From NCBI GenBank assembly GCA_035236585.1, contig CP141128.1, positions 24,147,618-24,211,617 of the forward strand: a DNA stretch of 64,000 nt, given 5' to 3'. The DNA comes from Warburgia ugandensis (taxonomy: Eukaryota > Streptophyta > Magnoliopsida > Canellales > Canellaceae). Under the pieces are notes generated by a model. The model did not search any database. It saw only the letters and a list, made by a program, of their open reading frames with translations, and was not told the DNA's origin. A program made the position numbers and the translations under genes. Positions 49,823 to 61,964 of the stretch are shown here, in pieces; position 1 is the stretch's first letter, and every line of letters begins with the position of its first letter.

Positions 49823-50996
49823 TTACTGATAAAGAAAGTTCCTTTACAAATTTGAGGTTACTTCTACCAAAAAGGGTAGATTTCTTAATTTATCATAGAT
49901 CTGTCATATTAAACCCTCAATTTCACACATCCTTATCATTATAACGCAAATAGATCAGATCCTTAGGGTCTGACCATCTTAGATCTTAATGATCATGAAA
50001 GTAAGAATCTTATTTTCTTTAAATAAATTTTTTTTGCAGTATTTCCTAAATTTTATTATTTCATATCAAATTAGAAGCCATAAGCTTTCCATAGCTTCTT
50101 TTCGCTCGTGATTTGGAGTTCAGGTGACTCCAGAATTCATGTTTGAACTTCACAATCATTTTAACCATTCAGATTTGATCAAGCCATTAGAATAGGACAA
50201 AACTGGCAGGGCCGGTGGTCTCGCCCAATTTTACTAGTGACCACTGGTGAAAATGGGGTGGTGACCTATAAAAGGTGAGATGATCCAGATTGGACCGTCA
50301 AATCACCAACATCCTTTTCTCCTTGAATTTGGGTCATCATATCTACACAAAAATTGTCTGTTATTTCATATCTAGGGGTTTTGAACCATTCTGAATCTAT
50401 TGGACAGATCAAAATTTTCATATGAGCCCTCCGTGATGTAGGTATGGAGGGTTTTTCATAAGAACTTGATTTTCCAAAACATTAACAGAAAATCAAATCA
50501 GTGAAATTAAAAATGTAATAATTGACATAAACTGAATCTTGGGTGATATCCTCCTATTTGATTTGCTCAGAATTGAAGAATTGATGCCAAAATAAATAAT
50601 TGCTCACCGTATGCCATAACACACCAAATAAAGCTTGATTTGTCTTTTTTCCGTTTATTGACCTGTTGGATCTTGAAATTACTTTGTGTTTTTGTAGATC
50701 AGGGAATTTAGAATAATATGGATGGTGTGATTCATGAAATTTGATACGGAACGGAGTGGCTAATTGAACTTAGGGCTCTTGGTACTATTCTAGAGAGAAG
50801 AGAGAAAGTGGGAAAAAGGGAGAGATTAGGGGAGATGGCGGAGGAATTTTGTGCTAATATTCCTGGGTAGGCTATGGGATTTTGTGGTGAAGTTGTGCAA
50901 ATTTTTGTAAAATTTTTAGAATTATTTATAGGCGAGTTTTTTAATTTAAAATTAATTTTTCATAAAAATCTCCTTTCTTTTTATTATTTTATTTAC
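49823..50996. repeat. Macrosatellite unit 16 (truncated)
   Basis: About 1.17 kb. The core type persists to roughly 50100, after which it is of the older type. It is cut at the border with a GC-rich LTR-like sequence. Confidence 0.9.
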
Positions 50997-51313
50997 ATGG
51001 GCGCTCCCGTGTGACACATGGGGGCGCGTGTCCCCTAAGGGGGGGAGGTGAAGCCTTGGCCGATGAGGGGGGGATGATGAGGGTGGGCCAAGAGGGTTGG
51101 TAGGCTTCTAGGCAAGGTGAGGGACTAAGAGTTAGTCCCACATTGATAAGGGGAAAGTTACTGGGCTATTGAGAAGAGTGGTGAGGACTTCCCTTGCACG
51201 AGCCCTTTTTCCACACGGGTGAAGAACAAAACCGTGCGAAGGCTGGGTGATATGGGCCCCAATCTCGAAAGTGGACAATATCATTGCAGGGTGTGGCCCC
51301 TCAGGTTGTTACA
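50997..51313 (+). mobile_element. Short LTR-like fragment at the right edge of the array
   Basis: This GC-rich block begins ATGGGCGCTCCCG. It contains TAGTCCCACATTGATAAGG and GTGGACAATATCATTGC and ends GGTTGTTACA. Words of this kind are common in short plant LTRs, including small non-autonomous ones. The right side abuts a Gypsy RT fragment and the left side the satellite. No paired LTR is seen, and the left boundary is uncertain because it coincides with the array end. Confidence 0.45.
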
Positions 51314-51517
51314 TTCTTCACAAATAGGATTGGAGCTTTCCATGGCAAAACATTAGGGTGGATGAATGCCTAATCAAACAACTCTTGTAATTACACCTTC
51401 AACTCCTTGAGCTCTATAGGAGCCATACGGTAGGGAGCCTTTGAGATGGGAGGTACTCTTAATAATAGCTCAATGGTGAACTCCATCTTTTGCATTAGTG
51501 GCAATCCTGACAAATAT

Positions 51518-51520
<3 letters not shown>
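51314..51520 (-). pseudogene. Gypsy reverse transcriptase fragment
   Basis: The minus strand encodes [16 protein letters not shown]...[20 protein letters not shown] and, nearer 51314, VLPWKAPILFVK. This is the start of the RT domain in chromovirus-type Gypsy elements, a different lineage from copy A. It is a short, broken fragment that ends in microsatellite sequence on one side and the LTR-like piece on the other. Confidence 0.7.
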
Positions 51521-51548
<28 letters not shown>

Positions 51549-51650
51549 TAAACAAACATATATGCATACACACACACACACATATAAACATATAAACACA
51601 TATGCATATACATATATATATATATCAATATTACATATATATACCTCTAT
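51512..51650. repeat. TA/CA microsatellite cluster
   Basis: Alternating TA, CATA and CA runs over about 140 bp, including a long TATATA stretch near 51530-51550 and an ACAC run near 51568-51582. Confidence 0.85.
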
Positions 51651-53318
51651 ATTTAGTAGGTTTAGCCTAGAACTTTCCACAAATATTACTAGTTAGTGTT
51701 AAATCTACATTTTGCATGTCCAAGGTACATATGAGAAAAATGAACAAATGTGAAAAATTTGACCCCAAAAGAGAAAATTTATGGTCCAAGTAAAGTTATG
51801 GCCATGCCTACAAAATTAATGAAGGTTGGAAGATCAAAAAGTAGAATGGGTGTCGCTATCATTTTCAGCACAATCAGAAATCTTAGAAACATCGTCAATC
51901 ATTCTTTGCGCAAAAGTGACTAAAATTATCAAACATAAGGAGGAAAAGCTTTCATGCATGCATGCATACATTTTACCACCTTGGGGAGTTTTTAAGTAAG
52001 CTTAAGAGCCACACACATCAAAGGAGACAATCATGTGAAGCACACTCAAACTGGGGCCACATGAGGCATAAATACCTCACTTCCTCTCTCTAAACTTCAG
52101 AAGAGGGACCCCCACTATACACACATGATTTTTCTATGCAAAGGTGGTGAATCTTGCTCAATTCCATGTGAAATACATTAAAGGATTAGTAAGATTGGTG
52201 GAAAAAATAAGGACATGAGGAAAAAGACATAAAGGAAAGTCTACAGTCAATTTCCATCTGAGAATTTCAAGAAAGAGTGCTAAGATCAATTTACATCCAA
52301 GACCATTCTAAAGCAACCAATGAGAATCCATTTTAGTTAGGATTGACAAATGAAAAGAATTCGTGCATGAGAAAGAAGATTGAACCATGATTGTTGGAGA
52401 TACTTTTGGTGTTCTGCCCATCGAAAATCAAGGAGAAGAAAATGTGTACACATGGTAAAAATGTGTTTTCTTAGTGAATTATCATTGCTTGGAGAGAAAA
52501 ATGGTGGTTTGAGGATAAAATAGAGGAGAATCAATTGTGATAAGAAAATCTCAAAGGAATCCTAGTTGTTCACTTAGGGCATGCCGATTTGATGGATGAG
52601 AAGAAAAGAAGCTTTAAACACTATCCTATTGGTGGGAGACTTCAAAGAGATCTCTACAACCATCCTAGAGCTTAAGAATGATCCAAAGGAGAAATAAAGT
52701 GTAGAGAAATATGAAATCCTATCTACCATTGTGTGCTACATTCTAAAGGTGAAAATCATGTTTTTTTACATGGGAGCTTCCCATGCATCGAAATAGAAGA
52801 TGATCCACACAATTTTTATTCTAGAAAACTTCTTAGATGAGATGAAAAAGAGATGAGATAAGGAAAAGAGGGAAATTATATTGTGTAAGGATAATGATAG
52901 AGCGATTTTTCATGAGGAACTTCCTAATCTCATTAATATTCATGTGAATCAAAAGAGGAGCCAAAACACTAATGCATCATTTTCCACTTCCCAACTTACT
53001 TCAAGCTTCCACAAAAAAGAAAAAGAAGGGGAGAACTAAAAGGAATCCTTAACCCTATAGGACCACATGAAGTGACCAAACACCACGGGAAAACATCCTA
53101 AAGGGAGGAACATTCAAGAAGAAGAGAAGAGGTAAGGAAGGCTTATTTCATTCTTCCATCGTGCACCATGCATTCCATTATTTTGTTACATGTCAAATCC
53201 ACTTCAAACTTATATCATTAGAATTCCATCCCATCCTCTATCAATCAGAAAAATAACTACCTACAACTCATTGGCTAACTCTTTCATTCATTCAACCTTT
53301 TCATACTTTATTTCCAAT
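51651..53318. other. Unassigned AT-rich sequence
   Basis: About 1.7 kb without a convincing gene. A phrase translating as MGASHAS near 52770 weakly recalls the active-site surroundings of a Gypsy protease. That is too little to call an element. It is probably old transposon-derived DNA. Confidence 0.4.
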
Positions 53319-53459
53319 TGTAACATCGCACAAAAAAAAAAAAGAAGAAAAAAAAGCCTAAATAGAAGGGGGGCCAGATTTGATACTGGCACCCCCCTCT
53401 CATTAAATGAACCCGACAGACGCCGGGTCTATCTTCCCGAAAGCAACAGAAAAAGAAAA

Positions 53460-53690
53460 ATAAAACGATGAAGAGGAAACTGGCGGGGAAGGAAGAGGAG
53501 GAAGAAGAAAGAGAAGAAGGGAGAGAAGAAGAGAAGGAGAGAAGAAAGGGGGAAACCTGGCACACCTAAAACCCTAGGTCACGCGGGCAAGAGAGAATGA
53601 ACCGAGGGGGGAACATCTGGAGAGATGAAGAGAGGGGGAAGAAGAAGAAGAAGAAGAAGAAGAAGAGAGAGAGAGAGAGAGTTGCGTGTA
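53460..53690. repeat. GA/GAA-rich low-complexity tract
   Basis: Purine runs of GAAGAA and GAGAGA type lie in the promoter-proximal part of LTR copy 3. They cause overlapping Arg/Lys/Glu-rich open frames that are not genes. Confidence 0.8.
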
Positions 53691-54839
53691 GGCGAGGAAA
53701 GGAAAACCCGCTGGATTCCAGGCCGTCGTCGGAGACGACGCCGGCTCGGATCGACGATCTACCAGTCGTGTTGTCTAGCACGACGAGACGAACAAAACCC
53801 CCAAGTTTATTGGGGGATCCGACATGATCTTGATTGTCGATTGAAGAGGGGAACATCGCATGGCTAAGATTGGAGGTTATGAGACTGATCTAAACCAATC
53901 CAGCCCATCCAACGGTGGAAAATGCACGAAAATGTATCTAGAAGGTAAGATCTACAAAACCCTATTCTTGATTTTGAGATTTTAGCTAAATTTGCACAAT
54001 TCATGCTAAATCTAGGTTTTATGGATAATCCAACAGACGATCAGACATCATAGATGAGTTCCTCATCATAAAAAATGATAGGATGACTAGAATTATATGA
54101 ATTTGAAGTGAAACAGATTGGATGATCTAGGCCGTCCGATCTATCACTATTCAAGCAGACACCTTATGATGTTAGATGAATGATTTGAAGTCACAGATGG
54201 ATTCCTGAACCCTGAATTAGCTTAGATATGATCTAAAGTATGGAAAATAACATCCATCTCTAACCCAAGAGTTGATCTAGATATGAATCATGGGTTCAGA
54301 CCCCTGAACAGTGAAAGTGACTTAGAGTCGCTTAAGAAGAGTAATGAATAGCCAATCCAAGGCCAATGGCGTGGATTGGAAATCCAGTAACTGTTTGCCA
54401 TTAAATTAGCTATCAACCAATAGCTAATGAAACTCCTTTTGCACAGTAATGAACACTGTCACTGTGTCTTATGCTAAATAGTGTTAGGGAAGCTAGGAGA
54501 AGTCCTAGAATTGTATAACTGAACATGTGTTTGTATTGTTACAGAGGTGAGTGATAGGGAGCGCATACGCGAATTGAATGAAGTACTCGTGTTAGTGAAT
54601 TAGAAGATCTCCAATTGAGGTAGGTGGAATTAAGATTGCTACAATTTTTGCTATATATGCATGTGTAAATGAATTTCAAGCATTGAAATGAATCTTTTCG
54701 GTTTATACAAAAGATAAGTTGAATGTGCATGCTGAATTTGAATTATGATTAAACTATTATGCATAAACTATGCATTATTGTGAACCATGTGAGAGAAATG
54801 TAAGACTGATACCAGGAAATTGTGAAATGACTCGTATGA

Positions 54840-55062
54840 GCGAGACGGGTCGTTATGATGTGGGCGAGCCACAGAGTCGTTATGATGTGGGCAGACCTTC
54901 GGGCTAGACAAGCTACCAGTTCCTGGCTGGACGAGCTACCGGTCCTTGGGATTTAGCCCCATTGTTTGGGGAGTTTGATGCGTTTTGAGAGGTCGTTATG
55001 ATGTGGGTGGGCCTTCGAGCTGGACGAGCTACCGGTTCCTGGCTGGACGAGCTACCGGTCTC
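54840..55062. repeat. Minisatellite inside LTR copy 3
   Basis: Two interleaved words repeat: GTCGTTATGATGTGGG (three times) and CTGGACGAGCTACCGG with variants (four times). The position in the LTR is comparable to the repeat at 4856-5042, but the sequence is unrelated. Confidence 0.75.
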
Positions 55063-56464
55063 TCAGGAGTAAAGCCTTGAGGTGTGTCTTTGGGTTTAAC
55101 CCATTGCGCCGACTCATTGCTCCAAAGAGGATAATATTCTTTGTTGTGTACTTGATGCACACAACAATGCGTTGGTATTTGATATGTGAAATGGGTCATA
55201 AGAGCGAAGACTGGTATCAGGAAAATGTAAATGAGTTGTAAGTTTGACATGTGACTACATAATTTGCATTTCAAATGTGTTTTGTACTAATGCATTGGTA
55301 TTCTTTCCATCTTGGAGTGGATTTGTGATTTTGATAATGTTAAATGATTTCAAGTTAAATGATAATTGAATTGTTGTTTGCATAATTCAGCATTGCTAAA
55401 TTGATCTATATATAATTATCATGATTTCTGCTTATATAAAATATTGCATCTTACTCCTCCTACACAAGCGATTGCTTGCTGAGGCATTGCTGTGGTTTGC
55501 AATGCCTCAGATACAGAGAATAGTAGTAGGTTTGGCACATTGACAGTATCGTAGAACAAAGGACACTCAAGGAATAGGAGCTGCTTACTGATAGGAGCGT
55601 GCCAACGAAAACTTTGTAAGAGGATAGGTAAGAATTGGTCTTTCAACTGAAGTTATCATATTATAAATAAGGAAGAGACTGCATTGTATGTAATTCTGAA
55701 AATTTGGAAGAATTATGTGACTGAGTTGTGCTGTGGAGGTTTTGGGTGTGTTGTTTTGAGGTAAAATGTTTTTGTCTTGTTAGATGTATGAAAAGGAGAC
55801 AGAGTCTCCATTTATATGTTAAAATTGTCAACAATGTTTATCAGGTTTTTCGCAATGACATGCGTTAAATGTCATATGTCCAAACAAAAACAGAGGAAAC
55901 TTTGCCAGATTTTTGGTAGAAATGAGCACTCGTTTCACCGAGAATCTTTGTTTTTATGGAAGAAAAAATGACGCTCAGGGTGTTTCAAAGTGAATTTGAA
56001 AGAAAAGATTTTTCATTGCATTGCACTATTTAACAAAAATTATTTCAAATTGGATCGATCTTGCATTAGAAATTAGTTTGTATTTAAAATTTCATTTAAA
56101 AACCTGGGTTGTCACACCACCCCATATTACTTGATTTTCTGAACTTTCTCCACCATTTCATTTTTAATTTATTTGTACTTATCTTTTCACTTTGAAATTC
56201 ATGTATTAATCTATGAGCCCAATAATATACCTTCCCACAAAATTTCATAACAAAAAAAATCCATCTCTAACCCCTTTCCATTCCCCCCTTTTTGCACAAA
56301 ATTTTAGTTTTACTATCACAACTTAATCTTTTTCCATCTTGTTTTACTTTTATAAATTTTCTCTTCATATTATGGATCTAAAATTCATTTCCCTATGCTT
56401 CTATTCTGTCCTCTATTATGCCATTCATTCTTCTCTCCATGATTTTCCCATTAGCAAGCCTTTT

Positions 56465-56468
<4 letters not shown>

Positions 56469-56514
<46 letters not shown>
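56469..56514. repeat. (TC)n microsatellite
   Basis: An uninterrupted TC run of about 23 repeats. Confidence 0.95.
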
Positions 56515-56517
<3 letters not shown>

Positions 56518-59197
56518 GTATTATATTCGTAAAGCAATATTTTTGGGTGTAAACACTTCTCCTTAGGGCTGTGGCATGAGTGGTGGGTGATCTTTGGCTA
56601 ACAAGACTTAAATCATAAGCATACAATGGGGATGCATTGGCGGTAGTGTGCAGGTTAGAGATATTGGCCAAGATTCAGTGTTGAGTGACACAATGGTGGA
56701 GATCTTGGTGATATTCCTCTAACTCATAGGATAGTTTCTTTTACAATTGTTATTTGTTATTGTAATCTTCTTTGTAATAATTTTCATAGTATAATACGAT
56801 TTTCTTTCTTCTTTACTTTATGTGTTCTTTATTTCATGTTATATTTGCTTGCTTTTACAGTTGTTAGTTTTAGTTCCTTTCTTTATGCTTATGTCTAATT
56901 AGTTCATCTGGAACATTAAGATGAAATATATGTTAGAATAAGATAGTTTTATGATTAGTTTATTCTAGGTTAAATTAGAGCATAATATTAATATCAAACT
57001 CAAAGCACTCTAAGTTAAATTAGAGCATAATACTTACAATTGCTTGAAAGAAAGGGATTGTAATACGTGTAAATATTCAATTCTTACAAATAAATCCATT
57101 GCATTTACAAAAAATAGGGTAAATATTTTTTGAATTATTAAGTGCATGTTATAAAGGGTAATGGAGAAGAATGGAATGAGTGTGTTGAGGAATTAGTTCA
57201 AGATAACTTCGTGGAGTTGATTTTAAGGTTAATCCAGAAAATTTATAAACAAAATTCCCAAGGAAAAAGAGGAATTAACAAAACAAATATATTTAGCATT
57301 AAGTGACCTTTCAAAGGAAAAATGGAAATTAAAATATAAATTGGGGTTGGAATGAGAAATTGGATAGGTCACTAATAGATAAAGGTCTTAGCTTAATCAT
57401 GATTCAAAGCCATGGTGAAATTCCAATAAAATAGCAAGAAATTACAAAAGTAGTATGTTACTATCTAGGGTATAGCTACAAATTGTAACTTGAACATGGT
57501 GTAATTGAATAAAAGAAGACAAATTGGGGGTTTTAAGTGGAATAGAACTTATGTGGGTTCTGCCTAATTGATTAAATCAGGTCCATCCACGTGGTGGCAC
57601 AAGACAAAGGTAGTTATCTCTCAACATTTCTCTTAGACCTCACATGAATAAAATGAGAGCTAAGTATAAAATGAGAAATTAACTTAGTTGAGAATTTTCT
57701 AGCCATTAACAAAGTGAATCAGTAAGAGAGGGAAGGTAAATAGACGAAGGAGGAAACTGGGGGAGAAAGAGACCTAGGAATTAAGGGAAAATTAATAGAA
57801 GGAAGACTGATCTAGGGAGAGAGTGTGCGGTGAGTGGAAGATGTAGAAATTTGAAGGAAAAGTTAGGAGGGGGCTGAACGAATTCCAGCCATGCATGGTG
57901 ATGAAGAAAACGAGTAGTAGGCCTAGCAAAGGAAGGTCAAGGAAGACTTGTGGGAAAGTTAGTTGAAATAGAAGGTAGGATGGTGGAGAAATAGAAGTTG
58001 AGAAAGAAAATCTTGATGCTAGATTAAAGGGTGGAAGGAGCTAAAGGAAGAGTGCTTCTTCCTTGAATGAAGCTCCACGCGAGGAACTAGTAGCCTGTAA
58101 AAACCAGTGAAAAATTTTGTGATCCAACCATGCAAATCACAATCATATTTAAGGGATAGATGTAGGATGACTTACTAATGGAAGGCTCAAATTCACATGA
58201 TTTTCATTTTAGAATTTCAAATTTCTGGCCTCTTGAATATTGAACAAGTAAGCATGTAGGCTTGAATATTTTTACCTTGATTTTCATTATTGATGCCTTG
58301 AATTGTAATCTTGTTCTTGCATGATATTACTATAGGTCTCTAGTTTATGCATGCTAGTATAAGGATTAAATTTGTAGAATTCATCTTGATTTTTAAGCAA
58401 ATTAAGCATGGTCAATTTCTATTCATCACTCTAGTTCATGGTGAACAGGGGATGTCCATCATGCTAGTTGCCCCCTTAAATCTCCATCTTTCCAAAGGTC
58501 ATATCTGGGTTCTCTTCCTTGATGCATAAACTAATTGTGGATGCATTCAAGTTGAAATTTTAGCATACTTTTCATATGTTTTTCATGGGACAAAGCATGA
58601 ATAGGGACTGGGTGCACCTAGTTTTCCTACACACAAGCAAGCAGACGACGCCCAAATCCTAGCTTATAACTTGAATTTGAACTTCAAATTGTTGAAAGTG
58701 AAACATGGATTCTTTAGACTACATATCAATTTTTAGTTGTATACCAAATTTCCCAACAAAAAAAAGAAAGAGATGAATTTCAAGCTTTCATTGAGGGGTG
58801 CCAACACAGAGGAAATAGCACCATATCCTACCTGCATGCGTGCTAATTGTTGGAATCCTCATGGAATGCTTGGGAGAAATAGCATGAAGTTCACTTTGAA
58901 TTATAACACATTAGTGACTTTAGATTATCTTTCGCTAAGAGATTCAAAGTGGATAATTGTAGAAAAAATGTTGTAAACTGTAAACTCCATTTCCTAGTTT
59001 ATTGTGAATAGGAAATGGCACCTTAACATAAAGATTAGATTTTGGAAGTGTTTGAAGTTAACAATTGGGTTGGGAAAGTGGAAAACTATCCAAAAAGTGG
59101 AAAATTCTGAATTTCCAATCTTTGAATGGCAGCTGAAACTAAAATTTTTGAACTCACCTAGTTACTAGAAACATTGAGTGGAGAGGAAGAAGACAAC

Positions 59198-59310
59198 TGG
59201 AATTCCTGAGTCAACGGAATTCTAGTCCCTAGAATTTAACTGAGACAAAATACACTGTATTGGAATTCCTAAGTCAATGAAGTACTAGTGCTCGGAATTT
59301 CTATGTAAAA
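59198..59310. repeat. Two-copy direct repeat, about 62 bp
   Basis: TGGAATTCCTGAGTCAACG and TGGAATTCCTAAGTCAATG begin two imperfect copies, each followed by a (G)AA-TACTAGT/TTCTAGT-like word. Confidence 0.6.
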
Positions 59311-59984
59311 ACTTCACTAACCTAGGATATTGGGCATTCCAAATTTTAAAATATATAAATTTTTTGAGAAATCTTACCTAGTTAAATTGGAAATGTGATC
59401 ACACTTATTGTACTCTTTATTACTAATATGAGGAATTCAAAACTACCTTTAAATTGGAAGAAAACTAGGTTGGACCTATTGATGAAATTTTACATGCCTT
59501 ATTCCCTTAATCCCTTGTTTACCATGACATGGAAAATTCATAATCTAGTTAGTAATGACATGATATATACAACTTAGTCTCATTTGGCTAAGTTACTTAC
59601 AACTTAGTTTGGGTAGGACCTAACTCCATAGACTAAGATTTGTACAACATGACCTACATTCCTTGAATCTAGTCTTATGAGACTAGTCCCCCGTGGCCTT
59701 AGCTTCTAAAAAACTCAAGGCAGTTACACATTAAAACACTTAAGTATTAGTTGTCAAGACTAATTCATCCAATCTGAGCTCCACTTTTGTTCTAGGAAAA
59801 AGACACCTATATCCTTTTGAAAAATAGAAACTAGCTAGCCCATGCTTCTTATCTCTCTCTTATATCATGTTTATGACATCATCTTGCTAATTCATCTTCC
59901 ACCTAACCATTCTCATTGAATACCCTAACCCTAGTGCCACTTCCCTCATGTTTTTACCCCTTCCTAAGTTAGGAAACCACTCAT

Positions 59985-61940
59985 CTATATATAGCCAAAT
60001 GTTGAATTGGAAAGGTGGATGATACTCCTTGAAATCAAGCTTTCCTATAGTGTTATTTCCTACTAGACTTTGGGATTTCTTATATGCTTTTCTCCCTTTA
60101 AATTTCTAGTTATTGACTTGGTTATTTTCTCTCCAATTTAGGTTAGTATTTTGCTTGGTTTGACTTAGTTTTCATTGTTTTGCTTTCTATTTTGCACCTT
60201 TCTTTCCATCTAGATTTCTCTTTCTTCTTTACCTCAATCCTACTTGCTTTCTTTATTATTACCTCAAGATTTAAGTTAACTCATTTCCTGTAGTGATAGC
60301 CTAAAGAAGAGGTAGCTTAAATCCTTGATTTCCCCATTTGAATTCTATGCTTTCTACCATCTGGTGGATGATACACCTTGAAATCAAGCTTTCCTATAGT
60401 GTTATTTCCTACTAGACTTTGGGATTTCTTATATGCTTTTCTCCCTTTAAATTTCTAGTTATTGACTTGGTTATTTTCTCTCCAATTTAGGTTAGTATTT
60501 TGCTTGGTTTGACTTAGTTTTCATTGTTTTGCTTCCTATTTTGCACCTTTCTTTCCATCTAGCTTTCTCTTTCTTCTTTACCTCAATCCTACTTGTTTTC
60601 TTTATTATTACCTCAAGATTTAAGTTAACTCATCTCCTGTAGTGATAGCCTAAAGAAGAGGTAGCTTAAATCCTTGATTTCCCCATTTGAATTCTATGCT
60701 TTCTACCCTCTTTTTTCCTTAATTTTTGGCAATTTTTCCATAGTTCGTTCACCCACATAGCTTTATTTCATATTTAATTCCTTTTTTAGTTTTCTTTGCA
60801 TGTCATTATGCTTTAGAGTGTAAGCATTACATTGGAATTTTGTTGTTGTTTGGACAGGATTTTAGGCGTTGGAAAAGTGCATAATTTTCATATTTTGTGG
60901 ACAATTTTATGCTTACAATTTTGATGTAAATTGGATGTGATTCAATAAATTTCGTTGGGAATTCTCATTATAGAATTTTTATTTCATCAAAGTAATTGAA
61001 GAATCTAGGTTTTTTCCTTCATGAAAGTTGTGGTTTCAATGACATTTTAATGTAAGATTTATTGACTATTTTTAAGTACCAAAATCTAGAAATTGGTTTT
61101 TCCTTAACATTGTGTTTTAATTTGAACCATCAAAACACTTTATTTTCCTAAATCCTTAGGTTACTATTTAGATTATCATGTTATTTATTAGATGTCATAA
61201 TTAGTTTGCATAGTAACTCATTATAGATGCATTAAATTTCACTATCTTTAGGGCTTCAAAATCATGCACCCAGTCCAAAAACCATGTGAATGGTTCTAAA
61301 TCCCATTCCTTTTCGATTTCTACTAAACTTTGTTTTAGTAGTAGTTAATTCATTACTTGCATCTTAGTTTAGGTTTAGAAAGTTTCCTTTTTTAATTTTA
61401 GAAAGTTCCATCTTTAGGAAGTTTTAGGATTTATAAAGTGTTAAATTTAGAAAGTCTCTAATGTCGTTTCCATTCATATGCATGTTTATAATTTTTTGTT
61501 AAAGTTAGTTAGATCTAAATGGTTACTTATTTTTGCATGTTAATTTAGTGTTATAAAAAAATTTAAATTCATTTTAGAAAGTTGTATTTTTAGAAAGTTT
61601 CTATTTCTAGTTTAGAAAAGTGTCATTTTTAGTAGTTTCCTTTATTTTAATTTCTTAATTTGGTTCATGCTAATTTAGGATTAATTTCATTTAGCTGATT
61701 GCATGTTATTTTTAGTTTTTTAGCAAATTTATTTTAAGTTTAGTTTCTAATTTCATGCATGCTTCCATTTCATATTGTTTAATTTCCTAGTTTAATCTCA
61801 ACTCTTTTTCTTTTGCTAAAGTTAAATTTGAATAAAATCCAATCCATTGCCAATCTATGTGATTCCTTGTGGAATCGATCTCACTTGCATGAAAATACTA
61901 TATTGATTGTGCGCTTGCTAGTAATTTTAGAGCTACATCA
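59985..61940 (+). other. LTR of copy B, R-U5 part
   Basis: A TATA box CTATATATAG (59985-59994) starts the recognisable part. The end ...AGCTACATCA precedes AGTTTTTGGC, the usual Athila LTR/primer-site junction. Just before the end, GTGGAATCGATCTC resembles GTGGGATCGACC near the end of the copy A LTR. A 349-bp tandem duplication lies directly after the TATA box. Confidence 0.6.
60014..60710. repeat. 349-bp tandem duplication
   Basis: Two direct copies, 60014-60362 and 60363-60710, both start GGTGGATGATAC. They match nearly throughout, with a handful of differences by eye. The duplication begins about 30 bp after the TATA box. Confidence 0.9.
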
Positions 61941-61964
61941 AGTTTTTGGCCTCGTTGATGAGGA
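61941..61964 (+). other. Primer-binding-site-like sequence of copy B
   Basis: AGTTTTTGGCCTCGTTGATG directly follows the LTR end. It resembles the TTTTGGCGCCGTTGCC wording found at this place in Athila and Tat elements, where a host tRNA primes minus-strand synthesis. Confidence 0.5.

Larger units (their letters stand above)
12808..50996. repeat. 2.2-kb macrosatellite array, about 15.5 units
   Basis: The array is head-to-tail copies of one unit. Taking the conserved word TTACTGATAAAG as phase, starts fall at 12808, 15017, 17246, 20077, 22321, 24582, 26822, 31984, 34208, 36446, 38684, 40921, 43158, 45382, 47606 and 49823. After removing two insertions the spacing is 2198-2261 bp. The last unit is cut at about 50996 after TATTATTTTATTTAC. 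Each unit has a part with short internal repeats, a plus-strand TATA-like word, a minus-strand TATA box, a purine-rich tract and AT-rich sequence. No long conserved frame is present. The array is non-coding and possibly LTR-derived. Confidence 0.95.
53319..56116 (+). mobile_element. Probable solo LTR of the large-LTR Gypsy family, copy 3
   Basis: It starts TGTAACATCG and ends CTGGGTTGTCACA, a + orientation counterpart of the ends at 4016 and 28396. At about 2798 bp it matches their size. A GGGGGCC...GGCACCCCCC motif at about 53369-53396 matches the U3 motif of the other copies. Internal tandem repeats lie about 1.5 kb downstream, as in copy 1. Target duplications are not clear, so the ends and solo state are less certain. 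Purine-rich and GA-rich tracts (53470-53690) are prominent. Confidence 0.6.
56117..59984. other. Unassigned AT-rich sequence
   Basis: About 3.9 kb without a supported gene. It includes a TC microsatellite (56469-56514), a purine-rich stretch at about 57720-58075 that could be a minus-strand LTR R region, and a 62-bp direct repeat near 59198-59310. The U3 part of the copy B LTR probably occupies the last few hundred bases, but I cannot place its start. Confidence 0.4.

Noticed and set aside
12808-50996. CRISPR-like or tandem gene-family interpretation of the array
   Set aside because: Units are 2.2 kb with no repeat/spacer structure and no coding exon. The genome context is plant, so a satellite is the simplest reading.
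51180-51270. Possible 5S-rRNA-derived domain as in Cassandra small LTR elements
   Set aside because: Only the short word GGCTGGGTGAT resembles 5S box C. The rest of the 5S promoter is not visible, so I call it only an LTR-like fragment.
52750-52800. Possible Gypsy protease remnant (MGASHAS)
   Set aside because: A single short match without supporting blocks before or after; it may be chance.
53597-53867. Arg/Lys/Glu-rich open frames that look like a nuclear protein
   Set aside because: They are translations of GAA/GA low-complexity DNA in three frames inside LTR copy 3.
53314-56121. Target-site duplication for LTR copy 3
   Set aside because: CCAAT on the left and CCACC on the right do not match well enough to claim a duplication. 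The copy was therefore left as probable.
57720-58075. Possible minus-strand LTR R region
   Set aside because: It is purine-rich with a weak TATA-like word on the minus strand, but no ends, target duplication or second copy could be found in the window.
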